A stretch of 11,833 nt of DNA from OMOG01 sp041485845 (GTDB lineage: Bacteria; Acidobacteriota; Terriglobia; Bryobacterales; Bryobacteraceae). The notes under the pieces were generated by a model that ran no database searches, was not told where the DNA came from, and saw only the letters and a program-made list of their open reading frames with translations. The translations under genes and the position numbers were made by a program. The DNA lies in assembly GCA_041485845.1 (NCBI GenBank), contig JBGPKH010000238.1, positions 1-11,833 of the forward strand, given 5' to 3'. Shown one piece after another: positions 1 through 7,614 of this stretch (the first letter of the stretch is position 1; the number at the start of each line of letters is the position of its first letter).

Positions 1-159
1 CTCAACTTCGGGGTCGAGTTCGAGAACACGGAGGTAGCGGAGAAGCGCGATCCTGGGTGCGGCAGCGTGGCCCCAGGGCTGATAAACGATCAAGTTATTT
101 GTGCGGGGTGCCTAAGCCAGGGGTGCAAACTCCTTTTCGCAACGAACCCGCGCCGGCCC
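1..159. other. Left-edge stretch without a firm gene
   Basis: No complete gene is visible. Plus-strand frame 1 over roughly the first 72 bases has strongly G/C third positions and reads LNFGVEFENTEVAEKRDP, which would suit the tail of a gene entering from the left. That frame has no stop before it runs on as a shadow of the opposite-strand gene, so it may be a remnant or chance. A short inverted repeat (CCTGGG at 52-57, CCCAGG at 72-77) lacks a following T-run and is not called a terminator. I cannot name a product. Confidence 0.2.
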
Positions 160-2460
160 TTATTTCACGGGCATCCGGAGCGCATTGCTGGCAGTTCCGC
201 CCGCCTGGACCACTACGTCTGCTGGAGCGGAGTTGTCCAGGTCGTCGGGAACCTGGAAACGCACCAGTGCGATGCCGGCGGTTCCCGGGGCCAGACCGGC
301 AAACTCCGGGGAAACGACGCGGCCTCCGACCAGCGCGACGACCGGATCCACCAATGGAAACGGGGGAGCGGCCGAAACTCGAAATCCGTCCAGGGGGACG
401 GGTTGAGATGGTCCGAGACCGGTTCCGTACAGCAGGATGGTCTCGCCTGCCCGCGCGGGCGAATCCGCAGTCACTGGCGAGCCATCCGGATGTGCGGCCA
501 AAAACAGGCCGGGCGCGTTGCGGGTCAGATTCAGCTCCACCGTAACGGTCGGGCTACCGGAGCGGCGCAATTCGACGCGGTACTGTCCCGGCTGGAGGTC
601 GCCCGGCACCTGAAAATTGATCTGCTGTGGGGAGACGTACAGCAGCGGAAGAAGGTGGCCGGAACAGAGAAGCGTCACACCGGCCAAGGTCTGGGGCAAC
701 GGGTCCACGCTGGCGGTGGCGGCCGTGTCCGAGAGATCGGCCCCAAATAGCGAGGCGATCGAACCGGGCGCCACGGCATCCACTGGAGTATCGCCGGCCG
801 CGTTCCCGATGCGCGGCTGGGGAGGCGTATCGGGCAGTTTGTCGAACACACCCTGCACGGAATGGGGAGCGTCCATCTCGAGGATCTGGGGGTTCGCCGT
901 TCCGCTCAGATCCTGCGCCCAATCGCGAAATCTCATCCCGTCCGCGGCGTCGATCCCGATGTTCACGGAACTCCCCGCGCGATAAAACCCGTCCGGGCTG
1001 GCCGGTGAGAGGCGCCAGGACCCTGCACTCGCCGGCGCTGTGCCCAGCGTCAGGCGATAGGCGGTCTGGTAGCGCGCCGTGACCTTCCGGTACCCGGCCG
1101 CCGCCGTGAAGGTAGGGCCGTCGACGCCTTCCCACGAAGCGAAATCGAGTCGCGCCCCCTCGGCGACACCGATCGAGGATGGCGCGCTCAGGCGCACGGC
1201 GCTTCCGACCGGGCGCTGGACCTCGCAGGGCGTGTGGCAGTCCGCGCCATCCAGCCCGAGAGTCAGCCCGCTGGGAACGCTCTCCAGGCGGATGCGGCTC
1301 AGGGGGTCGTATGCCGCCGTCAGCCGGATACCGGGCTCCACATCCCCGTCCACGACCGCGATCGTTTGCGTATTGGCCGCACCGTTGGACCATCCCCGGA
1401 AGGCCCAGAGGCCGCCCGAAGCGTCGGTCGCCTGGAGCGGCGCGGTCACGGTATGCCGATCCCCGGGGGCCCAGGCGAAATTACGCGGCGAGACGCCTGC
1501 GGCGCCATCTACCGTAAGCGGCAGCCCGATCGGGCCGGTGAGCAGCGCCACGGCCACGGCGGGGACAAACTGCCCGACCAGGGTGACTGCCGACGCGCCG
1601 GGCTGAACCTCGTAGGTCCGGTTGACGGCCCCTCCATCGCTCCAGGAGCGCAGGATCCACAGCCGCCCGAACCGGTCCCATTGCGGCGATACGGCGCCGA
1701 GGGTATGGGTGGTATTCCACCCCCAATCGAGCGTGAGTGGCGTGGTCACCGGGGCGCGGTCCGCCAGCAACTGGAGACCGTCGGGAACCGAGAGCAACTG
1801 GATGGCGCGGGCCACGGCGAAGCGCGGGTAAACCGTGGTTCCGGCATTCAGGACGAACGAATAGATGGACGAAAGGGCGACGTTTTGGCCCCATCCGGCA
1901 AAGACGTAGCCGGAATTGGGCGATGCTTCGAGCGAGACGGTAGACCCGGCCGCCAGCCAGACGTCGGTATCCTTACGGTATGCCACCTGGTTCATCCAGA
2001 TGGTTCCCGGGGGGGCGCACGAGCCGTCCGGGCATTGGTAGAAATTCAGGGAAACGGCGTATTCCGTAGTCAGGTCGGCGTTGAACCAGGGAACGCCGGG
2101 ATCGGCCGTGATGGTCACCTGGTTGGAAGGCGAGGCCAACTGTCCGGCCGGGGTGCTCCAGTGCTGGAAGATATAGCGGGTCCTCTGTTGAGAGGGCGCG
2201 TACTGCCAGGGGGCGATTCCCACGCTGTGCTTGCTGCCGGCCGGCCAGGTAAAGACGTACGCGCCGCTGAATGCCTGGCCATCCACCAGAAACGCCGCAT
2301 CCTTCGCGGTGGCGGAGACCCTGGTCATGACCAGTGTTTCCTGAGCCGGCAGGCATAGGACAAAAGCCGCGGTGAGCAGGCAGGCAGCGCCGCCCGCCGT
2401 CCTGTGGGTCCGTAGGATCCGCCGGCCCGGACGGTTTTCGAATCTTTCGTAGCAGTTCAC
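160..2460 (-). CDS. Secreted repeat protein with C-terminal TIGR03437 domain
   Basis: This is a probable exported protein of about 766 residues with no assignable enzyme activity. From a GTG at 2460 the N-terminus has a long basic region and then a hydrophobic core (AACLLTAAFVLCLPA) ending before QET, so it reads as a signal peptide. The body holds about six similar beta units, each centred on an (F/I/L)xxW core (W near residues 101, 190, 273, 357, 443 and 514). They resemble the divergent InlB B-repeat type and alternate with PEGA-like stretches (SVPDGLQLL, SVPSGLTLGLDG). Residues about 551-763 match TIGR03437: NAAG...VAPGSIASLFGADL, then YVSPQQINFQVP, then LYGTGLGP. The reading frame stays open up to 2583, but ATG starts at 2583 or 2517 would overlap the divergent gene at 2498. 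GTG 2460 has a weak AAGG about 10 bases upstream and starts just before the signal peptide. The gene is real; the start is a choice. Function is unknown; surface adhesion or ligand binding is inference. Confidence 0.85.
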   Translation of the reverse strand: MNCYERFENRPGRRILRTHRTAGGAACLLTAAFVLCLPAQETLVMTRVSATAKDAAFLVDGQAFSGAYVFTWPAGSKHSVGIAPWQYAPSQQRTRYIFQHWSTPAGQLASPSNQVTITADPGVPWFNADLTTEYAVSLNFYQCPDGSCAPPGTIWMNQVAYRKDTDVWLAAGSTVSLEASPNSGYVFAGWGQNVALSSIYSFVLNAGTTVYPRFAVARAIQLLSVPDGLQLLADRAPVTTPLTLDWGWNTTHTLGAVSPQWDRFGRLWILRSWSDGGAVNRTYEVQPGASAVTLVGQFVPAVAVALLTGPIGLPLTVDGAAGVSPRNFAWAPGDRHTVTAPLQATDASGGLWAFRGWSNGAANTQTIAVVDGDVEPGIRLTAAYDPLSRIRLESVPSGLTLGLDGADCHTPCEVQRPVGSAVRLSAPSSIGVAEGARLDFASWEGVDGPTFTAAAGYRKVTARYQTAYRLTLGTAPASAGSWRLSPASPDGFYRAGSSVNIGIDAADGMRFRDWAQDLSGTANPQILEMDAPHSVQGVFDKLPDTPPQPRIGNAAGDTPVDAVAPGSIASLFGADLSDTAATASVDPLPQTLAGVTLLCSGHLLPLLYVSPQQINFQVPGDLQPGQYRVELRRSGSPTVTVELNLTRNAPGLFLAAHPDGSPVTADSPARAGETILLYGTGLGPSQPVPLDGFRVSAAPPFPLVDPVVALVGGRVVSPEFAGLAPGTAGIALVRFQVPDDLDNSAPADVVVQAGGTASNALRMPVK

Positions 2461-2470
2461 TCTACTGAAC

Positions 2471-2491
2471 CTTATCGGCCCTGTCGATAAG
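2471..2491. promoter_or_regulatory. Inverted repeat and possible divergent promoter between two TIGR03437 genes
   Basis: The 37-bp gap between the divergent genes contains CTTATCG (2471-2477) and its exact reverse complement CGATAAG (2485-2491), separated by 7 bp. Each outward-facing arm supplies a -10-like hexamer: TAAGAA (2488-2493) on the plus strand and TAAGGT on the minus strand. On the plus strand CTGAAC at 2465-2470 lies 17 bp upstream as a weak -35. On the minus strand no good -35 was seen. The symmetry suggests either a regulator-binding site or a bidirectional promoter. Chance cannot be excluded. Confidence 0.4.
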
Positions 2492-2497
2492 AATGTT

Positions 2498-5497
2498 ATG
2501 CGATGCGAACGCCTCATTAAGTTGCTGCCAATCTGGCTGGCGGCGGGTTGGATGGGCATCTCGGGAGCGGCGCGCGGGGCCACCTTCGGCGATGTCGTAG
2601 CGATTGGCGGCCAGGCGGCCGATATCGCGCTGGACGAGGGTCGCGGCGTGCTTTACATCGCCAATTTCACGGCTGCCCGGATCGACGTCCTGACCCTTGC
2701 CGATCGTACGATACGGACGTCGATACACGTGGCGCCGGGGCCGTCGTCGCTGGCGCTCTCCCCCGGCGGGCGATTCCTGGTGGCGACGCACTTCGGAAAC
2801 GTGGCGCCGCCCGGATCGCCGGCCAACGCTCTGACGGTCATCGATCTGGAGAGCGGCGCGCGGCAAACCTTTGCTTTGGGCAATCCGCCGCTGGGCGTGG
2901 CGTTTGGCGCTGACGGGACGGCGCTGGTGGCCACCACCGGCGAGTTTCTGCTGCTGGATCCCGCCAGCGGCCGCACCGAACTGGTCGACACCGTCGCCGG
3001 AATCACGGCAACCAGTCTTCCGGCCGCGCCGGGCACGCCGCCGGTGCAGATTGTGTCGGCTGCCATGGCGGCTTCGGGCGACGGCCGGTTCGTCTTCGGC
3101 CTGGCCGACACGATGCGGTTTATGTACGAGGTCTCCGCCAGGCGCATACGGGTGATCGGCTACACTGCCACTCCGCCGCTGGGCCCGCGCGTGGTCAGTG
3201 TGGCGCGCGACGGAGCATATTACGCGGCGGGATGGGGAGTCTTCAGCCGGCAAGGCGTTCTGCTGGCTCAGTTTGGCAATGCTTCCGGGGCGCTTGCCGT
3301 GGGGTCGCATGCCATCGACTCGGCAGCGGGAATTGTGTACGCTCAGATTCCAACCGCCCAATCCGATACGGCCGCGCTGCGGGCGCCGCCCGTCCTCTCA
3401 ATTGTGGATGCGGATAACCTCACGGTGCGGGAGTCTCTGCGGCTCCCGGAGAATCTGGCCGGGCGAGGTCTACTGAATGCGCAGGCCGACACTCTCTACG
3501 CCGTGTCCGAGAGTGGCGTCACGATTCTGCCGGTAGGCTTGCTGGGCCAGTTCCACCGGCTCGCGGCCGATCGTGAGGACCTGGTATTTCACAGCAGTTT
3601 TTGCCAGCGCGGGGGGATCACGCAGACGTTGAAGATTGTCGATCCGGGCGGCGGACGCACGGCTTTTGCGCTCGGTTCGGATTTGGCCGGGGTGACAATT
3701 TCGCCGTCGTCCGGCCGCACACCGGCGACCGTGCAGGTGCGGATCGACCCCGCGACTTTCCAGGACCGCCGCGGCACCGTGACCGGGTGGCTGACGGTCA
3801 GCTCTTCGGAATCGGTGAACCTGCCTTGGGCGGTGCGGATTCTGGTCAACAACCAGCGGCCCGACGAGCGGGGCGCTGCGACCGATGTTCCCGGGACGCT
3901 GGCGGACCTGCTGGCCGATCCGGTCCGCGACCGGTTCTACATCCTCCGTCAGGATCGCAACCAGGTGCTGGTCTTCGACGGCTCCGGGCTTTTTCCCATG
4001 GCGACGCTGCGCACCAGCAACACGCCTACCCGCATGGCGATCACGCCCGACCACCAGAACCTGTTGATCGGGCACGACAATTCGCAACTGGTTTATGTCT
4101 ACGACCTCGATACGTTTCAGCAGTTAGCGCCGGTCGTCATGCCGGGGGGACACTATGCAAGGTCCGTGGCCGCCTCGGGAAACGCCATTCTCGCGGCCTC
4201 ACGGGTGGCTGGAGCGATTCACACCATCGATCGCCTGGACCTTCTCTCGGGCACGGCGGTGACGCCGCCAAGCCTGGGTGTCTTCCAGAATTCAATCCAC
4301 CTCGACACCGTGCTGGCAGCCACCCCGAATGGGGGAGCGATCATGGCGGCGTCGGCGGACGGCAACCTGATGCTGTACGATGCGGGCGCCGATACGGTCA
4401 CCGTTTCCCGCAAACTGCCAGGGGTGGTGACGGGCGCCTTTGCCGCATCTGGCGCGGGCCTGTTTGTCGCCGGAAACACACTGCTCAACAGCTCGCTCGT
4501 TCCGGTCGAGACCTGGACAGGCGCCGAATTTCCCTCCGGATTCGCATTTGTCGACAGCCAGGGTGTGCGGCTGACAGGTCCTCCGCCGGGAGTTCCATCC
4601 GGGGGCGCCATCGCACGGGTCGACCTGAGTACGGGAGGCGCCATGCGGCCGACGCGTGTCGCCGAGCAACCATTGGCGGCCGGAGGCCGTTCGGTCTTCA
4701 CGCGAACGCTGGCTCCGCTGGCCAACCGGAATGCCCTGATTGCGCTGACGGTTTCCGGGTTCACCACGCTGGCCTGGAGCTTCGACGCGGCGGTGGTCCC
4801 TCCCGCCATCAGCCGCGTGGTGAACGCCGCGGACCTCACGGCCGCAGTGGCGCCCGGATCGCTGATCTCGGTGTTCGGAACGAACTTGAACCCGACCAAT
4901 GTGGCGACCCAGACGATTCCGCTGCCAACCGCGATAGGCGAGTCGTGCCTGACGGTGAACGGTTCCGCCCTTCCGATGTTCTTCGCCTCTCCCGGCCAGA
5001 TCAACGCCCAACTACCGCTGCACATCGATGGACGCGTGGCGATGACGCTCTACACGCCGGGAGGCGTGAGCGACGACTACTATCTGAACCTGCTGCCGGC
5101 TGCGCCCGCCATATTTCATAGTGGAACGGCCGGTCCCCTGACGGCGATTCCGGTGGTAGTCAAGGGCGGCAACCAGGAACTGGTGACGCCCTCGAATCCC
5201 ATTCACGCGGGCGACGAGATTTCCATCTACGCCACTGGGTTAGGCGCGACCTCGCCGGAGGTGGAGGCGGGCGATGCTTCGCCAGCATCGCCGCTGGCGG
5301 TGGCGCTGCTCGGCCCCGACGTCCGGTTGGGGGGCGTGCCGCTTGCGGTAAGCTACGCCGGCCTTGCGCCGGGGCAGGTGGGCGTCTACCAGATCAATGC
5401 CCGAGTGCCGCCGAAACCGCCCGTGGGGACGGAGGTGCCGCTCACGGTTACGCAAGGTGGGGCGGCCGCGACGGTAGGCGTTCGCGTGGTGGATTGA
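2498..5497 (+). CDS. Secreted double beta-propeller protein with C-terminal TIGR03437 domain
   Basis: This 999-residue exported protein begins with a signal peptide (basic MRCERLIK, hydrophobic LLPIWLAAGWMGISGA, cleavage near ARG-ATF). Residues about 30-350 are YVTN/WD40-like propeller repeats such as GRGVLYIANFTAARIDVL and LALSPGGRFLVATHF. Residues about 365-450 look like a BACON-type beta-sandwich (VTISPSSGRTPATVQVRI, then RRGTVTGWLTVSSS). Residues about 455-765 form a second propeller-like part (DPVRDRFYILRQDRNQVLVF, MAITPDHQNLLIGHDN). TIGR03437 occupies about 768-999 (VVNAADLTAAVAPGSLISVFG, FFASPGQINAQLP, SIYATGLGATSP). The ATG at 2498 is chosen because it opens the signal peptide directly. 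No clear Shine-Dalgarno is present; a TAAGAA -10-like box lies 4 bases upstream, so the transcript may be leaderless. A small barrel protein follows after 16 bp and is probably cotranscribed. No catalytic motif was seen; a binding or structural role at the cell surface is inferred. Confidence 0.9.
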   Translation: MRCERLIKLLPIWLAAGWMGISGAARGATFGDVVAIGGQAADIALDEGRGVLYIANFTAARIDVLTLADRTIRTSIHVAPGPSSLALSPGGRFLVATHFGNVAPPGSPANALTVIDLESGARQTFALGNPPLGVAFGADGTALVATTGEFLLLDPASGRTELVDTVAGITATSLPAAPGTPPVQIVSAAMAASGDGRFVFGLADTMRFMYEVSARRIRVIGYTATPPLGPRVVSVARDGAYYAAGWGVFSRQGVLLAQFGNASGALAVGSHAIDSAAGIVYAQIPTAQSDTAALRAPPVLSIVDADNLTVRESLRLPENLAGRGLLNAQADTLYAVSESGVTILPVGLLGQFHRLAADREDLVFHSSFCQRGGITQTLKIVDPGGGRTAFALGSDLAGVTISPSSGRTPATVQVRIDPATFQDRRGTVTGWLTVSSSESVNLPWAVRILVNNQRPDERGAATDVPGTLADLLADPVRDRFYILRQDRNQVLVFDGSGLFPMATLRTSNTPTRMAITPDHQNLLIGHDNSQLVYVYDLDTFQQLAPVVMPGGHYARSVAASGNAILAASRVAGAIHTIDRLDLLSGTAVTPPSLGVFQNSIHLDTVLAATPNGGAIMAASADGNLMLYDAGADTVTVSRKLPGVVTGAFAASGAGLFVAGNTLLNSSLVPVETWTGAEFPSGFAFVDSQGVRLTGPPPGVPSGGAIARVDLSTGGAMRPTRVAEQPLAAGGRSVFTRTLAPLANRNALIALTVSGFTTLAWSFDAAVVPPAISRVVNAADLTAAVAPGSLISVFGTNLNPTNVATQTIPLPTAIGESCLTVNGSALPMFFASPGQINAQLPLHIDGRVAMTLYTPGGVSDDYYLNLLPAAPAIFHSGTAGPLTAIPVVVKGGNQELVTPSNPIHAGDEISIYATGLGATSPEVEAGDASPASPLAVALLGPDVRLGGVPLAVSYAGLAPGQVGVYQINARVPPKPPVGTEVPLTVTQGGAAATVGVRVVD

Positions 5498-5513
5498 AGG
5501 ACGGTGATTTCCC

Positions 5514-6146
5514 GTGTATTGGACAAAAGCTCTTATGTTTTTCGCCTTGCTGGGCGCCGTCCGCGCGCAGCAGTTCGAGATCGGCGTTCTGGGCGGCGGA
5601 GGTTTTCTGAACGGCACTTCCGTACAGGGAGCGCCGGCCCCGGTTACCGCGGGCTTCAGCCCCGGACCCGCCGCCGGAATTGTGTTTGGTCACAACCGTT
5701 ACGCGCGTTGGAGCGGGGAAATGCGTTACCTGTTCGAGCAACGCGACCCACGGCTGGCTTCGGGCCGCACCACGGCCGGCTTCTCGGGCCAGGCCCACGT
5801 ACTGCAATATGACATGCTCCTGCACACTCGCCCCCGAAAGAACCGCGTGCAGCCCTACGTCACCCTTGGAGCCGGTGTCAAGATCTTCCGTGGGACCGGG
5901 GCCGAAACGGCATACCGTCCCCTGATGGAATATGCCTACCTGACTCGCACCACCGAATTGAAGCCTATGGTGGCGATCGGCGGAGGCCTCAAGTTTCGCC
6001 TCGGAGAGCGATTTGCCGCCCGGTTCGATTTTCAGAACCAGATCACGCGTTTCCCGCGGAAGGTGATCGCGCAGGCGCCGGGAATGACTTTGGGCGGGTG
6101 GTTACTGGATTTCATCCCTACCGTGGGGTTGAGCTGGGTCTTTTAG
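5514..6146 (+). CDS. Small outer-membrane beta-barrel-like protein
   Basis: This 210-residue protein begins at a GTG and carries a short signal peptide (MYWTKALMFFALLGAVRA, cleavage before QQF). The mature part consists of alternating hydrophobic/polar strands separated by glycine-rich turns (FEIGVLGGGGFLNG, PYVTLGAGVKIF, MVAIGGGLKFRLGERFAARFDF). It ends in VGLSWVF, and a terminal aromatic residue is typical of outer-membrane barrels inserted by the Bam machinery. Length and pattern fit an eight-stranded OmpA/OmpW-like barrel, though no specific family was recognised. GAAGGA at 5496-5501 lies about 12 bases before the GTG, longer than usual; the in-frame ATG at 5535 would cut the signal peptide. 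The gene follows the propeller gene by 16 bp, so it is probably in the same transcript. Its 3' end overlaps the convergent hydrolase gene by 29 bp. Confidence 0.8.
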   Translation: MYWTKALMFFALLGAVRAQQFEIGVLGGGGFLNGTSVQGAPAPVTAGFSPGPAAGIVFGHNRYARWSGEMRYLFEQRDPRLASGRTTAGFSGQAHVLQYDMLLHTRPRKNRVQPYVTLGAGVKIFRGTGAETAYRPLMEYAYLTRTTELKPMVAIGGGLKFRLGERFAARFDFQNQITRFPRKVIAQAPGMTLGGWLLDFIPTVGLSWVF

Positions 6147-7143
6147 CGGCCGCATACGTTTTCTCGAAGTGGTTCCGGCCGTTCAGTACGGTGAACGCGC
6201 CATCCTGGCGAACGGAAAGCTGGATCCAATTTCCACAAGGCTTCGCCGAATTGGCGATGAAGTTGTCGGGCGCGTTGTGAGCCCGGCCGTTGGCCGTGGC
6301 GTAGTGAAGTTGCCACAGGTCCAGCAGTCCCGGAGAATCGTGAATCGTCTGCCAGGTCTCCGGCGCTGCGTCCGTATCCGGTCCGTTATTCATGATCGCG
6401 ACTCTCGGTTGCAGGGCCCAGACTATCTGCCGCGAGCCGGAAGTACTCTTGCCGTGATGGGTGGTCAGATACACATCCACCACACCGAGCTTGTTATTGG
6501 GGCAGGCCAGATCGTGCTCCCGGTTCCAATGGAGATCGCCGAGATCCACCAGCCGGAAGCCGCCATAGGTAACCACGATCCCGATCGAGTGCGCATTTTC
6601 GCCGTCGTCCGGCGGCAGAGCCCGATAGCTCGCGCAGGCTGGGTTGGGCTGTCCCGCGCCCGGCAGCGGTTGGGCGATCGCTTTGCCCGAGGCGGTCACG
6701 ACGTCCACCTGAATCCCTTCCATGGGGATTCGATCACCGGCCTTCACCACCATGTGATTGGCTTTCTTGCGGGTCGCGACATACGCGTTGTAGGCCGCGG
6801 CATTGCCTTTCGCATCTTCGAAGTTCCTGCCATGATCGACAAAGTTGCGGATCGGCAGCCTGGCGGCGAGTTGGGACACCCCGCCAACGTGATCGTGGTG
6901 ATAATGCGTAATCACCAGGTAGTCGATTTGCTTCACGCCGGCTGCTTTGGCAGCCGCCACGATGCGATCGGCGTCACGGCCGTGGAAACCCCCGAAACCG
7001 GCATCCACCAGCATGGATTGCCCCGAAGGCGAAACGAACAGCGTGGCCTTCCCGCCCTCCACGTCGATGGCATAGACTTCCAGATCGGCCGCTGCGGATA
7101 ACAGGGACACACTGGCAATGAACAGGGCCAGAACGGTTCGCAT
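6118..7143 (-). CDS. Secreted metallo-beta-lactamase-fold hydrolase (ComEC/Rec2-like)
   Basis: This 341-residue protein has an N-terminal signal peptide (MRTVLALFIASVSLLSAAA) and then a complete MBL fold. The zinc motif HxHxDH is seen as H80-Y-H82-H-D84-H85, followed by VGG. A further metal-ligand position is likely in LVDLGDLHW (D203), and THHG (H229/H230) is present downstream. The opening (VYAIDVEGGKATLFVSPSG, then SMLVDAGF) is the form seen in the ComEC C-terminal-like group, many of which are exported hydrolases of unknown substrate. It therefore probably acts as a periplasmic or extracellular metal-dependent hydrolase; phosphodiester or ester substrates are possible. The ATG at 7143 has GAGGTG at 7150-7155, six bases upstream, inside the end of the cupin gene. 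Only 3 bp separate the two genes, so they form one operon. The 3' end overlaps the convergent barrel gene. Confidence 0.88.
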   Translation of the reverse strand: MRTVLALFIASVSLLSAAADLEVYAIDVEGGKATLFVSPSGQSMLVDAGFGGFHGRDADRIVAAAKAAGVKQIDYLVITHYHHDHVGGVSQLAARLPIRNFVDHGRNFEDAKGNAAAYNAYVATRKKANHMVVKAGDRIPMEGIQVDVVTASGKAIAQPLPGAGQPNPACASYRALPPDDGENAHSIGIVVTYGGFRLVDLGDLHWNREHDLACPNNKLGVVDVYLTTHHGKSTSGSRQIVWALQPRVAIMNNGPDTDAAPETWQTIHDSPGLLDLWQLHYATANGRAHNAPDNFIANSAKPCGNWIQLSVRQDGAFTVLNGRNHFEKTYAAAKRPSSTPR

Positions 7144-7146
7144 CCG

Positions 7147-7614
7147 TCACACCTCGGGCTCGGGGTGAAAGCCATCGCGTTCGACCCTCTGTGGCCCGGG
7201 CTCGGGACTCTGGATGTCCAGGTTGACGACCACCGGCTCCTGACCGCTGCGCACCACGACGGCCTCCACCGGGGCATCCGGCCGGGCGTTGATCTCCTGG
7301 TGCGGCACAAACGGAGGAACGTAGATGAAATCGCCGGGGCCGGCTTCCGCGACAAACTCCAGCCGGTCGCCCCACCGGAACCGCGCCCGGCCGCGAATGA
7401 TATAGAGCACCGTCTCCAGCTCGCCATGGTGGTGCGGCCCGGTCGCCACTTCGGGTTGCACCACTACCGTGCCGGCCCAGAGCTTTTGCGCGCCGGTTCG
7501 CGCATAGGTGATCGCCGCGGCGCGAGTCATGCCGGGCGTCTGCGGAGTGTTGTGGTCCAACTCGCCGGCGCGCACGATGCGTATCCCGTGCTGTTCCCAA
7601 TCGACTGCAGGCAT
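7147..7614 (-). CDS. Single-domain cupin protein
   Basis: This 155-residue cytoplasmic protein has no signal peptide and both canonical cupin motifs. Motif 1 reads GPHHHGELETVLYIIRG (residues 59-75), giving metal ligands H61, H63 and E67. Motif 2 reads GPGDFIYVPPFVPHQEIN (92-109), giving ligand H105. All four metal ligands are present, so an Fe- or Mn-type metal-binding cupin is expected, either a small dioxygenase/isomerase or a binding protein. The reaction cannot be told from sequence. Its ATG overlaps the stop of the upstream TPR relic in a TGATG arrangement. It is followed after 3 bp by the MBL-fold hydrolase gene, which implies joint transcription. The TPR relic upstream may once have been the first gene of the operon. 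Confidence 0.88.
   Translation of the reverse strand: MPAVDWEQHGIRIVRAGELDHNTPQTPGMTRAAAITYARTGAQKLWAGTVVVQPEVATGPHHHGELETVLYIIRGRARFRWGDRLEFVAEAGPGDFIYVPPFVPHQEINARPDAPVEAVVVRSGQEPVVVNLDIQSPEPGPQRVERDGFHPEPEV

Noticed and set aside
52..77. CCTGGG/CCCAGG inverted repeat as a terminator
   Set aside because: Only 6-bp arms with a 14-base loop, and no T-run on either side.
1234..2358. 374-codon plus-strand frame opposite the left TIGR03437 gene
   Set aside because: Low-complexity Arg/Gly composition and no family resemblance, whereas the minus strand has repeats, a signal peptide and TIGR03437.
2461..2583. Longer N-terminus of the left TIGR03437 gene from ATG 2583 or 2517
   Set aside because: It would overlap the signal-peptide coding region of the divergent gene and place about 23-64 extra residues before the hydrophobic signal core.
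3601..5121. 506-codon plus-strand frame inside the double-propeller gene
   Set aside because: It is Arg/Gly/Pro-rich with no domain and lies wholly within a well-supported gene in another frame: a high-GC shadow.
6169..7101. 310-codon plus-strand frame across the MBL hydrolase gene
   Set aside because: The opposite strand has a signal peptide, the HxHxDH site and a good ribosome binding site; the plus frame shows none of these.
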